From positions 1 through 64,000 of the forward strand of contig NZ_JARIDH010000043.1 of assembly GCF_029267215.1 (NCBI RefSeq): a DNA stretch of 64,000 nucleotides, in the 5' to 3' direction. The DNA is from Clostridium sp. (GTDB lineage Bacteria; Bacillota; Clostridia; Clostridiales; Clostridiaceae). A program made the translations under genes and the position numbers. Every line of letters starts with the position of its first letter. The stretch's first letter is position 1. Under the pieces are notes generated by a model. It ran no database searches. It was not told the origin of the DNA and was given only the letters and a program-made list of their open reading frames with translations. Below are positions 19,636 through 28,895 of the stretch, piece by piece.

Positions 19636-20045
19636 ATAACAAAATTTATTTGATTGTTATATTATGTAAAATAAAAATTTTTTGTGAAACCTTTTTATAA
19701 AACTTACAAACAATGGGAAGAAAATATCTAGATTACTTATAGAATTTAAATTATTACATAGAAAATATCACTTTAAAAAGCTTAGATCACTTAAAGTGTA
19801 GCAAGTTTCTAAGCCTTAGTGATATTTTCGTAGTAATGATTATAAATATTTAGAGAAATATAGTAATATATTTGTAAGTTTTATTAAAAAGTTATATTGA
19901 TACAGCCCTCTCTATTTACTATGAACAATTTTTAAAATCAATACTCACTTAAACCAGAGCTAAAAATTAATTATATTTTACTACTAAATCAATTGTACAT
20001 ATTGATTGAATCATAAAGTTGGTAACTTTATTTTAAATACATAAT
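19636..20045. other. Repeat-filled intergenic region
   Basis: A 410-base gap between a plus-strand and a converging minus-strand gene. It is mostly the second-class palindrome at 19685-19908, then a lone end of family 1 at 19929-19961 (TTAAAATCAATACTCACTT then AACCAGAGCT). No gene was seen. Confidence 0.7.
19685..19908. repeat. Palindromic repeat family 2, long copy
   Basis: About 224 bp forming one long imperfect hairpin. The outer arms carry TATAAAACTTACAAA on the left and its near complement TTTGTAAGTTTTATTA on the right; inner arms share GAAAATATCACT and AAGCTTAGATCACTT blocks. The termini match the 38.5-kb copy. A family 1 end is joined on the right, suggesting nested or composite elements. 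Confidence 0.75.
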
Positions 20046-20906
20046 TTACTTAGTGAAAATAGCTGTACACCATTCATTGGTTTGGAATTTTTCTTGAAGT
20101 TTAAAGTTTTTAGCCTCGACTTTTTCTCTTACCCAATCAAAACTCCATTCTACAAGTCCAGAAACAAGAAGTTTTCCATCTTCTTTTATGTGAGAGTCTA
20201 TGAAATTCATAAACATTTCAGTTTCTTCTCCACCTATGTTTATAAATATCCAATCAAATTTTTCTTTTAATTCATATTCTTCATCAAGTACATTTCCTAC
20301 AACAACATCGATATTATTTAAGTTGTTTAAGGAAGCATTTAAAAGAACTTCATCTTCAACATCTCTTATATCAACAGCAACAACCTTTGAAGCGCCTTTT
20401 ACAGAGGCTGCAATAGAAAGTATTCCAGAACCAGTTCCAAGGTCAAGAAGTGATTTATTATTAAAATCCTCTTCAACTATGAATTTTAATATATCTTGAG
20501 TTGTTTCATGTAATCCAGTTCCAAAGGCACCTTGAGGAGAGAAATATATAGTATTTTTATTTTCAAAGCTTTCATTTGGATCACACATAACCCATTCTTC
20601 ATTTAAGTGAATTGGTTCTATATAAAATTCTTCAAAATTATTTTCTATTTCATCAATAGAAGAAGGTTCAGATTTTAGTAAAGCTGATACTAAAACTTCA
20701 AAATTATCTAAGTCATCTTTAGAACCATCAAAGGCTACTTTTAAATCAACAACAACTCCTTCTTTTTCTTCATATCCATATCCAAACATATCAGTTGTTA
20801 TGTTTAGTGGTGAGTCATAGTAAACATTATAAATATCATTTATTTGAAGTAATTCAATTTTTTCATCAACAAGTTCTTTTGATGTTTTATAAGTAAGTAT
20901 AAACAT
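20046..20906 (-). CDS. PrmA-like protein methyltransferase (ribosomal protein L11 methyltransferase family)
   Basis: A 286-aa SAM-dependent enzyme. The PrmA hallmark GAFGTGLHETTQ is at about 125-136, then motif I LLDLGTGSGILSIAA, VAVDI and a catalytic-loop equivalent FINIGG where PrmA commonly has NI(L). The N-terminal domain is unlike classic PrmA in being acidic and divergent. Classical prmA normally sits beside dnaJ, which is not here, so this may be a paralogue with another protein target. The minus-strand start has only a modest ribosome site (AAAAGGGG, ten bases before ATG). Confidence 0.75.
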   Translation of the reverse strand: MFILTYKTSKELVDEKIELLQINDIYNVYYDSPLNITTDMFGYGYEEKEGVVVDLKVAFDGSKDDLDNFEVLVSALLKSEPSSIDEIENNFEEFYIEPIHLNEEWVMCDPNESFENKNTIYFSPQGAFGTGLHETTQDILKFIVEEDFNNKSLLDLGTGSGILSIAASVKGASKVVAVDIRDVEDEVLLNASLNNLNNIDVVVGNVLDEEYELKEKFDWIFINIGGEETEMFMNFIDSHIKEDGKLLVSGLVEWSFDWVREKVEAKNFKLQEKFQTNEWCTAIFTK

Positions 20907-21226
20907 ATAAAAATCCCCTTTTTAAGTAAAATTAATTATATAAAGATTATAGCATATGATTATTATTTACTATTTATATAGAATTAAATTTTATTTAATG
21001 GTGAAAAATATTTTAGATGTTTTTATAATTTATATTAATTAAAGTGTAAAATCTTATAGTATATTTAAGGTGAAAAATTAAAAATTCTAAAATAGGACAT
21101 TACGTAATATTAAATTGTTTTTTTTGAAAAGATAAACAAAAAAGAACTATTTGAGATATTTATAGAAAAAGATTACAATTAGGGAAGAGGTTAGATTATT
21201 AGGAATTTTAACTTGGAGGAATTTTA
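20907..21226. other. AT-rich divergent intergenic region
   Basis: This 320-base region between divergent genes must hold both promoters, but I could not assign a convincing -35/-10 pair. TTGGAGGAA just before ATG 21227 is the ribosome site of the helicase gene. Confidence 0.4.
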
Positions 21227-22984
21227 ATGAAAAAAAATGGAGCTCAAAGAGAGTATAAGAAATTATCAAATCAAATAAGCCAAATTGAGAATATAGTTAA
21301 AAATTCAAAAATTGGGGCTTTGTTTGAACATGAATCAACCTTAAGGAAAAAGATTTTACAATTAAAAGAAATGAAAAATCAAGGGCTTAAAGGATATGAT
21401 GCCCTTTACAATAGATATGAAGAATTACTAGAGGAAGTAGGAAAGAGGATTTTAGAAAGCTATAATAAGAAAAATGATACTAATTTTGATTTTTATGATG
21501 TCTTAAGAAATAACTACAATGTATTTTTAAACTCTGGAATAATGACTCTTTTAGTTAAGTACCATATACCAAAATTAATATCTAAGGAGTTTGATGAGAA
21601 GTTTCCATCTAATCCTAAGGATGAGTATTCTCATACAAGAAGACTTAAAAGAAAATTTTATCTTCATTTAGGAGAAACAAACACAGGAAAAACATACACA
21701 GCTATGCAAAGACTTAAGGAAGTTAAAAAAGGTGTATATTTATCACCACTTAGAATACTTGCCTTGGAAAATTTTGAAAGATTAAATAATGAAGGTGTTA
21801 GATGTAATCTTTTAACTGGGGAAGAGGAAATAATATTTGAAGATGCAACTCATGTTTCATGTACTATTGAAAAAGCCAATATACATGAAAGGTATGATGT
21901 AGCAGTAATTGATGAGATTCAAATGATAGATGATTCTCAAAGAGGATATGCTTGGACTAGGGCTTTACTTGGATTATATTGTAATGAAATTCATATATGT
22001 GGGGCTTTCAATGCTAAAAATATCTTAAAAGAGATAATAGAAGATTGTGAAGATGATTATGAAATTATAGAGTATCACAGAGATATTCCTTTAGTTGTTC
22101 AAGATAAGAGTTTTCATCCTAAGGATGTGGAAGATGGCGATGCTTTAGTTTTATTTTCTAAAAAGAAAGTTCTTCAGATGGCAGAACAATACTCTCAAAT
22201 GGGTATTAAATGTTCAATAATTTATGGGGATTTACCACCGGAGGTTAGAAAAAAACAATATGAAGAATTTATCTTAGGAAAAAATAAAATTTTAATAACA
22301 ACTGATGCTATTGGTATGGGTGTTAATCTTCCTATTAAGAGAATAGTGTTCTTATCAATAAATAAGTTTGATGGGGAGCAAATGAGAGAACTAACTTCTC
22401 AAGAAGTTAAGCAAATAGCAGGGAGAGCAGGAAGAAAAGGAATTTATAACACTGGATATGTAGCCTCATATAGAGATAATTTAAATTTTATTGAGGAAAG
22501 ATTAGAGGAAGAGGATATTAAAATAAAAAAAGCTGTTTTAGGGCCATCAGATGCCATATTAGAAATTGATAATCTTCCTTTAAATGAAAAATTAGCCTTA
22601 TGGAAAACTAAGAAAAGTGAAGTACCTTATTATAGAAAAATGGATATAAGTGAATATTTAATCATATTAGAAAGATTAAAGCCTTATAAACTTTTAGAAG
22701 AAATTCAATGGGAGCTTTTAAAAATTCCTTTTGACATTTCAAAGGATGATTTAATGAATCAATTTTTAAATTTCATAGATCAGTTATTTATTAATGACCA
22801 AGAGGAACTTTTTAAGCCTCAGTGTTATTCAGGAACTTTATATGACTTAGAAACATATTATCAAAGGGTAAATATGTATTATTCATTTAGCAAAAGATTT
22901 GATTTAAATTTTGATTTAGAATGGATAGAAAATGAAAGACTCTCTGTAAGTGAAGAAATAAATAATATTTTAATGCGAATTTAA
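21227..22984 (+). CDS. Suv3-like DEAD/DEAH RNA helicase
   Basis: A 585-aa superfamily 2 helicase that resembles mitochondrial Suv3 more than standard bacterial helicases. Motif I is GETNTGKTYTA (about 152-162), followed by YLSPLRILALENFERLN, a CNLLTGEE segment, the DEIQM box (VIDEIQMIDDSQRGYAWTRA), HICGAF, then the C-terminal lobe with TTDAIGMGVNLP and QIAGRAGRKG. Suv3 enzymes unwind RNA with a 3'-5' nuclease partner. An N-terminal helical region of about 140 residues is extra. No nuclease gene is adjacent; a 130-aa unknown protein follows. Confidence 0.85.
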   Translation: MKKNGAQREYKKLSNQISQIENIVKNSKIGALFEHESTLRKKILQLKEMKNQGLKGYDALYNRYEELLEEVGKRILESYNKKNDTNFDFYDVLRNNYNVFLNSGIMTLLVKYHIPKLISKEFDEKFPSNPKDEYSHTRRLKRKFYLHLGETNTGKTYTAMQRLKEVKKGVYLSPLRILALENFERLNNEGVRCNLLTGEEEIIFEDATHVSCTIEKANIHERYDVAVIDEIQMIDDSQRGYAWTRALLGLYCNEIHICGAFNAKNILKEIIEDCEDDYEIIEYHRDIPLVVQDKSFHPKDVEDGDALVLFSKKKVLQMAEQYSQMGIKCSIIYGDLPPEVRKKQYEEFILGKNKILITTDAIGMGVNLPIKRIVFLSINKFDGEQMRELTSQEVKQIAGRAGRKGIYNTGYVASYRDNLNFIEERLEEEDIKIKKAVLGPSDAILEIDNLPLNEKLALWKTKKSEVPYYRKMDISEYLIILERLKPYKLLEEIQWELLKIPFDISKDDLMNQFLNFIDQLFINDQEELFKPQCYSGTLYDLETYYQRVNMYYSFSKRFDLNFDLEWIENERLSVSEEINNILMRI

Positions 22985-23076
22985 AATTAAAAAGTGAATT
23001 CCAAAAGTTGTTAAGTATAAGGCTTTTTAGTGAGGGAAAACTAGAATAAAATAAACAAGCTTAGGAGGAGATTTTT

Positions 23077-23469
23077 ATGAATCTATACGAAGCACCAGAA
23101 AATAATTATATATTAGTTATGCCTGATGGAAAAGTGGTAGGTTTTGAAGATATTGATATAGCTAAAGCATACGTAAATAGATATTATCAAGAAAAATTAG
23201 ATGTTTATTCTAATAAGGTTGATTTTTCGGATTTTGATATAACAGATGAAAAAGTAAATGAAACAATATCTAGAGTAGTAGGTGTTGATGAAGGAATATG
23301 TACTATTTATAATTTAGAAGATCTTATAAATAGCATACAAAATTCTTCTATATTTGAGGATGAAAAAAATGAACTTATTTTTAAACTTAGAGAAAGAAGA
23401 ATTGATTTAAATATTAATGATTACCAAGTAGATGATATATTAGCTAATGTTGATGAGGTAATATATTAA
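23077..23469 (+). CDS. Uncharacterised acidic protein, 130 aa
   Basis: I do not recognise a family. It is soluble and acidic, without signal peptide or membrane segment; it begins NLYEAPENNYILVMPDGK and contains several Asp/Glu-rich helices. TTAGGAGGAG precedes ATG 23077 at good spacing, and a perfect terminator follows, so it is a real gene. It lies 92 bases after the Suv3-like helicase on the same strand, too far to claim coupling. Confidence 0.6.
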   Translation: MNLYEAPENNYILVMPDGKVVGFEDIDIAKAYVNRYYQEKLDVYSNKVDFSDFDITDEKVNETISRVVGVDEGICTIYNLEDLINSIQNSSIFEDEKNELIFKLRERRIDLNINDYQVDDILANVDEVIY

Positions 23470-23487
23470 TAAAACATAATTTTATTT

Positions 23488-23533
23488 AAAAAGATGTGGT
23501 AAATTGTAGTTTAGCAATTTACCACATCTTTTT
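23488..23533. terminator. Bidirectional terminator
   Basis: A perfect 19-bp stem (23488-23506 with 23515-23533) with an 8-base loop, A run on the left and T run on the right. It serves the 130-aa gene and the converging EFR1 gene. Confidence 0.93.
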
Positions 23534-23562
23534 GTTTTATGAATTATTTTAAATATTAAGTT

Positions 23563-24342
23563 TTACTTTCTAAGAAGTTCAGAGGTTGAAATATAAGGAT
23601 TTCTATATCTGTTTTTCTTTTGGGTTTTATGTCCTATATTAATACATTTATGAGGACAATTATTTATACAACCCATACAATCACAACAATCTCCATTCCA
23701 TTTAGGTTTTTCATTAACTATTTCTATATTTTTGTTAGGACAAATTCTAGCACATATTCCACATGCTGTACAGAATTCATTTGTATTAAATTTTTTATCT
23801 TTATTTTTAAAGGTGTTTTTCCACATATTATATAAAGCCATGTTAATTCCAACAAAACTTTCTTTTAAGTCTTTAGTTTCTCTATTTATTATTGATAGGG
23901 AAAAGTTTTCTATTTTGAACTTATTAGAATCTATAACTTTTTTAGCTTCATTACCTATTTTGGGGTTTCTTCCCATTCTTATATAGTTTGAGTTCATCAT
24001 AAATTTTTCTCCATTGCTTAATTTTAATTTCTTTGGAGATAAGATTTTATTTATCATTTCAAAAGTTATTCCTTTTCCACCACCAGTACACTCAACTGCG
24101 TATATATAAGTATCTGAGTTTAGATTTGATTTGTTTATAAAATCATGTACCATTGGAGGAAGTCCACCTGCATAAATTGGATAAACAAAACCAATGGTTT
24201 CAGCTTCATAAGAAAATTCTTCAGAGTAGAAAGCATCTACTATTGATATTATTTCGCTATTTTTTAAATGTTTTGATATCTCTTTAGCTGTGTAAAGTGA
24301 ATTTCCAGATGTTGAAAAATAAAAAATTAAATTCTTTTTCAT
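23563..24342 (-). CDS. EFR1-type flavodoxin-ferredoxin protein
   Basis: A 259-aa redox protein. The N-terminal half is flavodoxin-like (NLIFYFSTSGNSLYTAKEI, the phosphate loop for FMN). The C-terminal part binds two [4Fe-4S] clusters through CTACGICARICP and CCDCMGCINNCP. This is the domain order of the EFR1 family ferredoxins of anaerobes. The electron partner is unknown. It stands alone, converging on a shared terminator, and is divergent from the amino-acid transporter. Confidence 0.85.
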   Translation of the reverse strand: MKKNLIFYFSTSGNSLYTAKEISKHLKNSEIISIVDAFYSEEFSYEAETIGFVYPIYAGGLPPMVHDFINKSNLNSDTYIYAVECTGGGKGITFEMINKILSPKKLKLSNGEKFMMNSNYIRMGRNPKIGNEAKKVIDSNKFKIENFSLSIINRETKDLKESFVGINMALYNMWKNTFKNKDKKFNTNEFCTACGICARICPNKNIEIVNEKPKWNGDCCDCMGCINNCPHKCINIGHKTQKKNRYRNPYISTSELLRK

Positions 24343-24455
24343 AACTAACTATCCATCCTTGTTTAAAAATGATTTATTATAATAATTTTAATATTAAAAA
24401 TACATAATTTCTATATAAAGGTCAAATATAATTAGTTCAAAGTTAGAATTTAAAG

Positions 24456-24484
24456 TTGACAATTCCTATGGGAATTCATATAAT
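24456..24484 (+). promoter_or_regulatory. Consensus sigma-A promoter with a palindromic operator in its spacer
   Basis: TTGACA at 24456-24461 and TATAAT at 24479-24484 are both perfect, with the optimal 17-base spacer. The spacer holds the inverted repeat AATTCCTATGGGAATT (24461-24476), which touches the -35. A consensus promoter with a dyad on it is the layout of a repressible gene. The next gene starts at 24521. Confidence 0.85.
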
Positions 24485-24520
24485 TAAGGCTATATAAAAA
24501 AGAGAGAAGGAAGTGAGCGA

Positions 24521-26029
24521 ATGAAGAAGAAAGTAATGTTATTATTTCTAACAATAAGCATTTTTATGGCGGTGTTTATAGGCTGTAAAAATAATAGCAA
24601 TAATATTCAAAAAAATAATTATAATAAAGAAAAAATAACAGTAGCAACTTCAGGGACATATTACCCGTTTACTTTTCTAGAAGGTGGAAAACTTAAGGGA
24701 TTTGAAGTTGATGTATGGAATGAGATAGGAAAGAGATTAAATTATGATGTTGAATTTAAAACTGCCTCTTTCAGTGGTCTTTTTGGTATGCTTGAAAGTG
24801 GAAAGGTTGACACAATAGCTAACCAAATTACTATAACACCTGAAAGAGAAGATAAATATTATTTCTCAAATCCAGATGTATATAGTGGAGCTCAAATAAT
24901 AGTTAAAAAGGGAAATGATAAAATAAAATCTTTTGAAGATTTAAAAGGGAAAAAAGTTGGAGTAGACCTTGGAAGCAACTATGAAAAAATTGTAAAAGAT
25001 AAAGACAAAAATGGAGAAATAAAAGTTTTAACATATCAGAATACAGATGCAGCCTTCAATGAGCTTTTGCTTGGAAGAATTGATGCTGTTGTAATAGATA
25101 GAATATCGGCCTTAACTGCAATAAAAGAAAAAAATCTAAATCTACAGTTAGCAGGAGAACCTATAGATAATATAGAAAATGCTTATCCATTTATTAAAAA
25201 TGATAAGGGAAAGGCATTGTCAGAAGAGGTTAATAAGGCTTTAAATGAGATGAAAAAGGATGGAACTCTTAAAAATATTTCAGAAAAATGGCTTGGAATG
25301 AATGTAACTGTCAAAAATAATAAGGAAACTTCTAATAAATTAGGAATAAATAATGAAGTAAAAAATCTAAGTTTTGATTTTATGTATTCCTTAGAATTGG
25401 TTCCAACTTTACTAAAGGCTGTTAAAGTGACCATATCATTATCAGTTTTTGGTATGATACTTGGATTAATAGTTGGAATAGCCCTTGCAATAACAAGGAT
25501 TTATAAAGTGCCAGTATTAAAACAATTAGCTGAAATTTACATATCATTTTTTAGAGGAACACCACTTTTAGTACAATTATTTTTATTATACTTTGGAATA
25601 CCTCAAATTATACCAGCGCTTCAAAATATGAGTGCATATGTAGCGGCTTTAATAGGATTAGGACTAAATGCATCAGCCTACATAGCAGAAATTTTAAGAA
25701 GTTCAATAGATGCTATAGATAAGGGACAAATGGAAGCAAGTCTTTCATTAGGAATGACTAGAGGGCAAGCTTTAAAAAGAATAGTGTTGCCACAAGCATT
25801 AAGGATTGCAGTTCCTCCTTTAGGAAATATATTTGTAGATACAGTAAAAGGATCATCATTAGCATTCACTTTAGGGGTGGTAGAACTTTTAGCTAAGGCT
25901 CAAATGGAAGCTGCAACAAGTTATAAGTTTTTTGAAAGTTATGTTGTAGTAGCTATTATGTATTGGATAATTATAGGCTTCTTTAACTATTTACAAAAAA
26001 TTTTAGAGAAGAAACTTTCAGTTTATTAG
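24521..26029 (+). CDS. Amino-acid ABC transporter, fused substrate-binding protein and permease
   Basis: A 502-aa fusion of two components that are usually separate. A lipoprotein signal ends at VFIGC (Cys22). A family 3 solute-binding domain fills about 35-265 ([21 protein letters not shown]). A HisM-type permease domain with several helices fills about 285-500, including the EAA loop [22 protein letters not shown]. The ATPase gene follows after 17 bases. The substrate is a polar amino acid; cystine or glutamine are plausible but not decided by sequence. A consensus promoter with a dyad precedes it. Confidence 0.92.
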   Translation: MKKKVMLLFLTISIFMAVFIGCKNNSNNIQKNNYNKEKITVATSGTYYPFTFLEGGKLKGFEVDVWNEIGKRLNYDVEFKTASFSGLFGMLESGKVDTIANQITITPEREDKYYFSNPDVYSGAQIIVKKGNDKIKSFEDLKGKKVGVDLGSNYEKIVKDKDKNGEIKVLTYQNTDAAFNELLLGRIDAVVIDRISALTAIKEKNLNLQLAGEPIDNIENAYPFIKNDKGKALSEEVNKALNEMKKDGTLKNISEKWLGMNVTVKNNKETSNKLGINNEVKNLSFDFMYSLELVPTLLKAVKVTISLSVFGMILGLIVGIALAITRIYKVPVLKQLAEIYISFFRGTPLLVQLFLLYFGIPQIIPALQNMSAYVAALIGLGLNASAYIAEILRSSIDAIDKGQMEASLSLGMTRGQALKRIVLPQALRIAVPPLGNIFVDTVKGSSLAFTLGVVELLAKAQMEAATSYKFFESYVVVAIMYWIIIGFFNYLQKILEKKLSVY

Positions 26030-26046
26030 TAAAGGGGAGAGAAGTA

Positions 26047-26784
26047 ATGATAAAGGTTAAGAGTTTGAAGAAAAGTTATAAAAATTTAGAGGTATTAAAA
26101 GATGTAAATTTAGAAGTTAAAAAAGGAGAAGTAGTTGTTATAATAGGTCCTTCAGGTTCGGGAAAATCAACATTTTTAAGATGTTTAAATTATTTAGAAA
26201 CTCCTGATAAAGGAGAAATACAAGTTGGAGATATTAAACTTAATGCTGAGAGTGTTAGTAAAAAAGAAATAAATAAATTAAGAAAACAATCAGCCATGGT
26301 TTTTCAGAATTATAATTTATTTAATAATAAAACTGTACTTCAAAATGTTACTGAAGCATTAATTGTAGTAGATAAAATGGATAAGGATAAAGCTTTAAAA
26401 ATAGCTTTAGAGAATCTTAAAAAAGTAGGAATGCTTGATAAAAAAGATAATTATCCAAACACATTGTCAGGGGGGCAGAAACAGAGGGTTAGTATAGCAA
26501 GAGCCATGGCAATAAATCCTAATGTTACTCTTTTTGATGAGCCGACATCAGCTTTAGACCCAGAGTTAGTAGCTGAAGTTTTAGCTGTAATAAAAGAATT
26601 GGCAGATGAGCATAAAACAATGATAATTGTAACTCATGAGATGAGTTTTGCTAGAGATGTAGCAGATAGAGTAATATTTATGGATGGAGGAGTAGTTGTT
26701 GAAGAGGGGACTCCAAATGAAATTTTTAAAAATCCCAAAAATGAAAGAACAAAACAATTTTTAGAAAGATTTATAGTAAGTTAA
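26047..26784 (+). CDS. Amino-acid ABC transporter ATP-binding protein
   Basis: A 245-aa ABC ATPase of the polar amino-acid (GlnQ) type. Walker A is GPSGSGKST (about 33-41), the Q-loop FQNYNLF, the signature LSGGQKQR, Walker [15 protein letters not shown] and the switch histidine VTHEM. It pairs with the upstream fused binding protein and permease in a two-gene operon ending in a terminator at 26783. Confidence 0.95.
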   Translation: MIKVKSLKKSYKNLEVLKDVNLEVKKGEVVVIIGPSGSGKSTFLRCLNYLETPDKGEIQVGDIKLNAESVSKKEINKLRKQSAMVFQNYNLFNNKTVLQNVTEALIVVDKMDKDKALKIALENLKKVGMLDKKDNYPNTLSGGQKQRVSIARAMAINPNVTLFDEPTSALDPELVAEVLAVIKELADEHKTMIIVTHEMSFARDVADRVIFMDGGVVVEEGTPNEIFKNPKNERTKQFLERFIVS

Positions 26785-26814
26785 AAACTGGTGGATTAAT
26801 TCCGCCAGTTTTTC
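26783..26814 (+). terminator. Terminator after amino-acid ABC operon
   Basis: AAAAACTGGTGGA and TCCGCCAGTTTTT form a stem with one G-T pair around a 5-base loop and a T run. The left arm overlaps the stop codon of the ATPase. Confidence 0.9.
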
Positions 26815-26924
26815 TGTTTAGGTTAAATGTAAATTTTCTTTTTATGTTTAATCTTTTGGTTTTAAATACTTAAAATATATTTTTCTTTGAAAAATAAAAA
26901 TATATGGTATTTATGTTAAAGAAA

Positions 26925-27230
26925 TTAATTGATTTCTTTAAATAATTCAAAGGCTTTAGTTTTAGCTTCTTCAAGAATTTCATTACCTTCATTTGTTAAG
27001 CTATAATATTTTCTTATTTTACCATCAATAAGTTTATCTTTTCTTAATAAAAGACCATCTCTTTCCATGTTGTGAAGAATAGGATAAAGAGTACCAGGAC
27101 TCATAGAATATCCATGGTCATGAAGTTCTTCAATCATTTGAGAACCAAAGAAAGGTTCTACTTTTGCATGATGTAAAATATGAATGTGAATAAAACCTAA
27201 AAAGAGTTTTCTTAAGACTTTTTCTTGCAT
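26925..27230 (-). CDS. PadR-family transcriptional regulator
   Basis: A 101-aa winged-helix regulator: KVLRKLFLGFIHIHILHHAKVEPFFGSQMIEELHDHGYSMSPGTLYPILHNMERDGLL and a basic wing (DGKIRKYYSLTNEG), closing with a dimer helix. The start at 27230 is supported by AGGAGATGA upstream; extending to 27299 would add 23 residues with no ribosome site. The histidine-rich stretch HIHILHHAKVE is unusual and could bind metal. A perfect 12-bp dyad lies about 31 bases upstream. No target gene is adjacent. Confidence 0.85.
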   Translation of the reverse strand: MQEKVLRKLFLGFIHIHILHHAKVEPFFGSQMIEELHDHGYSMSPGTLYPILHNMERDGLLLRKDKLIDGKIRKYYSLTNEGNEILEEAKTKAFELFKEIN

Positions 27231-27261
27231 TGGGTCATCTCCTAAAATATATGTATATAAA

Positions 27262-27273
27262 TTCGATATCGAA
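27262..27273. promoter_or_regulatory. Perfect dyad upstream of padR-like gene
   Basis: TTCGATATCGAA is a perfect 12-bp palindrome in the leader of the PadR-type gene, close to TATATACAT motifs. PadR regulators commonly autoregulate through such sites, so it is a candidate operator. Confidence 0.45.
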
Positions 27274-27518
27274 AACAGATAATTTAAAATAGTTTCCATT
27301 ATATTATACTATTTATTATTTTAAAATCAAAAGATTAATATACATTATTATGGTGCAAATTAGCCTATAAGAATGAATTAGAGTGATTCACTTTAATAAT
27401 GTAAAGCATAAAGGTATATTATGAGTAAATAGAGTACATATTGAATAGAAAAAAGTAAGTTTTATGATAAAGTTGTTTTTATACATGACCTTAGTTCATA
27501 ATAAAGACGAACTCATAT

Positions 27519-27548
27519 AAAAAAGAGTGCAAATTTGCACTCTTTTTC
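27519..27548. terminator. Terminator after femX-like gene
   Basis: A perfect 13-bp inverted repeat AAAAGAGTGCAAA/TTTGCACTCTTTT with no spare loop bases and T runs on both strands, ending at the stop codon of the minus-strand gene. Confidence 0.88.
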
Positions 27549-28886
27549 TTATTGTTTTTTATTCATTATAGCATTTCTTATTTTCTTAAATTGTGGGAAT
27601 GCTTTTTTGTAAAGTGTATAGATTCCATTATCTACAACAATATCAAATTCACCTATGAATTCTACGAAATTACCGTTAAATCCTTTTTTGAATTTATAAA
27701 GTCCATATAATGGGTTTTCTGGATTTAAGTCTCCTGAAACTCCTCTAAAGTCGTAAACATCACAGCCTAAATCAACAGAATCGCATATCATAGCCCATTG
27801 CATAGCAAAGTTAGGCATTGTATCTCTTAATACATTTTCTGATGCTCCGTAAAGATACCATGCTTTATTTCCGTAGTAAAGATAAATTGAACCAGAAAGA
27901 TAAATTTCTTGTCCTTTGAATGGTTCAATATCAGAAAGTTTTTTATTGAATCCTTCTATTTGTCTTTCAGCTTCTTTCATTCTCTTATCTTGGTCATTTA
28001 TTTTCTTTTCGATTCTTGATTTCTTATCTTCATCAGTTTCAGCTTCAAACTTAACTTTTAGTTCTTCTATTTTATTAATAGCTTTAATTTTAGCATCCTC
28101 TTGTTTCTTTAACTTTTCTGATAATCTGTTAAAGTCATTTTCGTAGCTATATTTAACCATATATAATCTACAGTGAGGGTATAAGAAATCTATCATATCC
28201 TTAAAATATTCTCTATGTCTAACTAAGAAGTTATCTCTCTTACCAGTAGTAACCATGATTTCATGGAATCTATCTAATACATCTTCATTTAAAGTTTCTT
28301 TATCATAAACTTCAACTGATAGTCCTCTTTCTTCAGCAACTTTGATATTATATCTAGTTTTGCTTGAGAATTTTTTAAATACAGATTTTTTTATATCCAT
28401 TTTTTCCCCTTCTGTTGGAAGTGGAAGTCTGAATACAAAGTTTGGTTGGATTGCCTCAAAGTTTTTGCTGTCAGTATTTTTATATCCTAAGCTTTTTAAG
28501 AAGTTCTTTATTTCAGTTCCTTCTGAAAGACCCTCTTCATTTTCTTTTAAATGGATATCTGGATCTATTGTTATAAAGCTTATATTATTCTTTTTAGCAA
28601 AATCTCTTAGATACTCAGTAAATTCTATTAATAATTTTTTATTTGTATAATCACATGTAAAACTTCTTGGAATATATCCCATATATTTATTTATGTATGG
28701 GGCTTTTCTTAAAAGTATTGTAGCTGTTATAACTACATTGTTTTCATTATCATATCCAGCTATAAATTTTGATTTCCAATCTTTTTTTAATTCCGCCCAA
28801 TAAGAAGTTTGGAATATGTGACCTTTTCTATTAGATTCATTAAATTTATCAATTTCTGATGAACTTATTTCTACAAATTTATACAA
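27549..28886 (-). CDS. FemX/FemAB-type peptidoglycan interpeptide aminoacyltransferase
   Basis: A 445-aa cytoplasmic enzyme that adds amino acids from aminoacyl-tRNA to the lipid-linked muropeptide side chain. Two GNAT-like lobes (HIFQTSYWAELKKDWK start; YDFRGVSGDLN near 380) flank a charged coiled coil at about 255-320, as in FemA and FemX. The frame begins at TTG 28884-28886, matching the family N-terminus (MYKFVEISS). Its own promoter and AAGGAG site now lie about 2 kb upstream, beyond an IS607-type insertion whose right end is ten bases before the start. Expression may rely on read-through from the element. Confidence 0.88.
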   Translation of the reverse strand: MYKFVEISSSEIDKFNESNRKGHIFQTSYWAELKKDWKSKFIAGYDNENNVVITATILLRKAPYINKYMGYIPRSFTCDYTNKKLLIEFTEYLRDFAKKNNISFITIDPDIHLKENEEGLSEGTEIKNFLKSLGYKNTDSKNFEAIQPNFVFRLPLPTEGEKMDIKKSVFKKFSSKTRYNIKVAEERGLSVEVYDKETLNEDVLDRFHEIMVTTGKRDNFLVRHREYFKDMIDFLYPHCRLYMVKYSYENDFNRLSEKLKKQEDAKIKAINKIEELKVKFEAETDEDKKSRIEKKINDQDKRMKEAERQIEGFNKKLSDIEPFKGQEIYLSGSIYLYYGNKAWYLYGASENVLRDTMPNFAMQWAMICDSVDLGCDVYDFRGVSGDLNPENPLYGLYKFKKGFNGNFVEFIGEFDIVVDNGIYTLYKKAFPQFKKIRNAIMNKKQ

Positions 28887-28895
28887 TTTAGTTTC

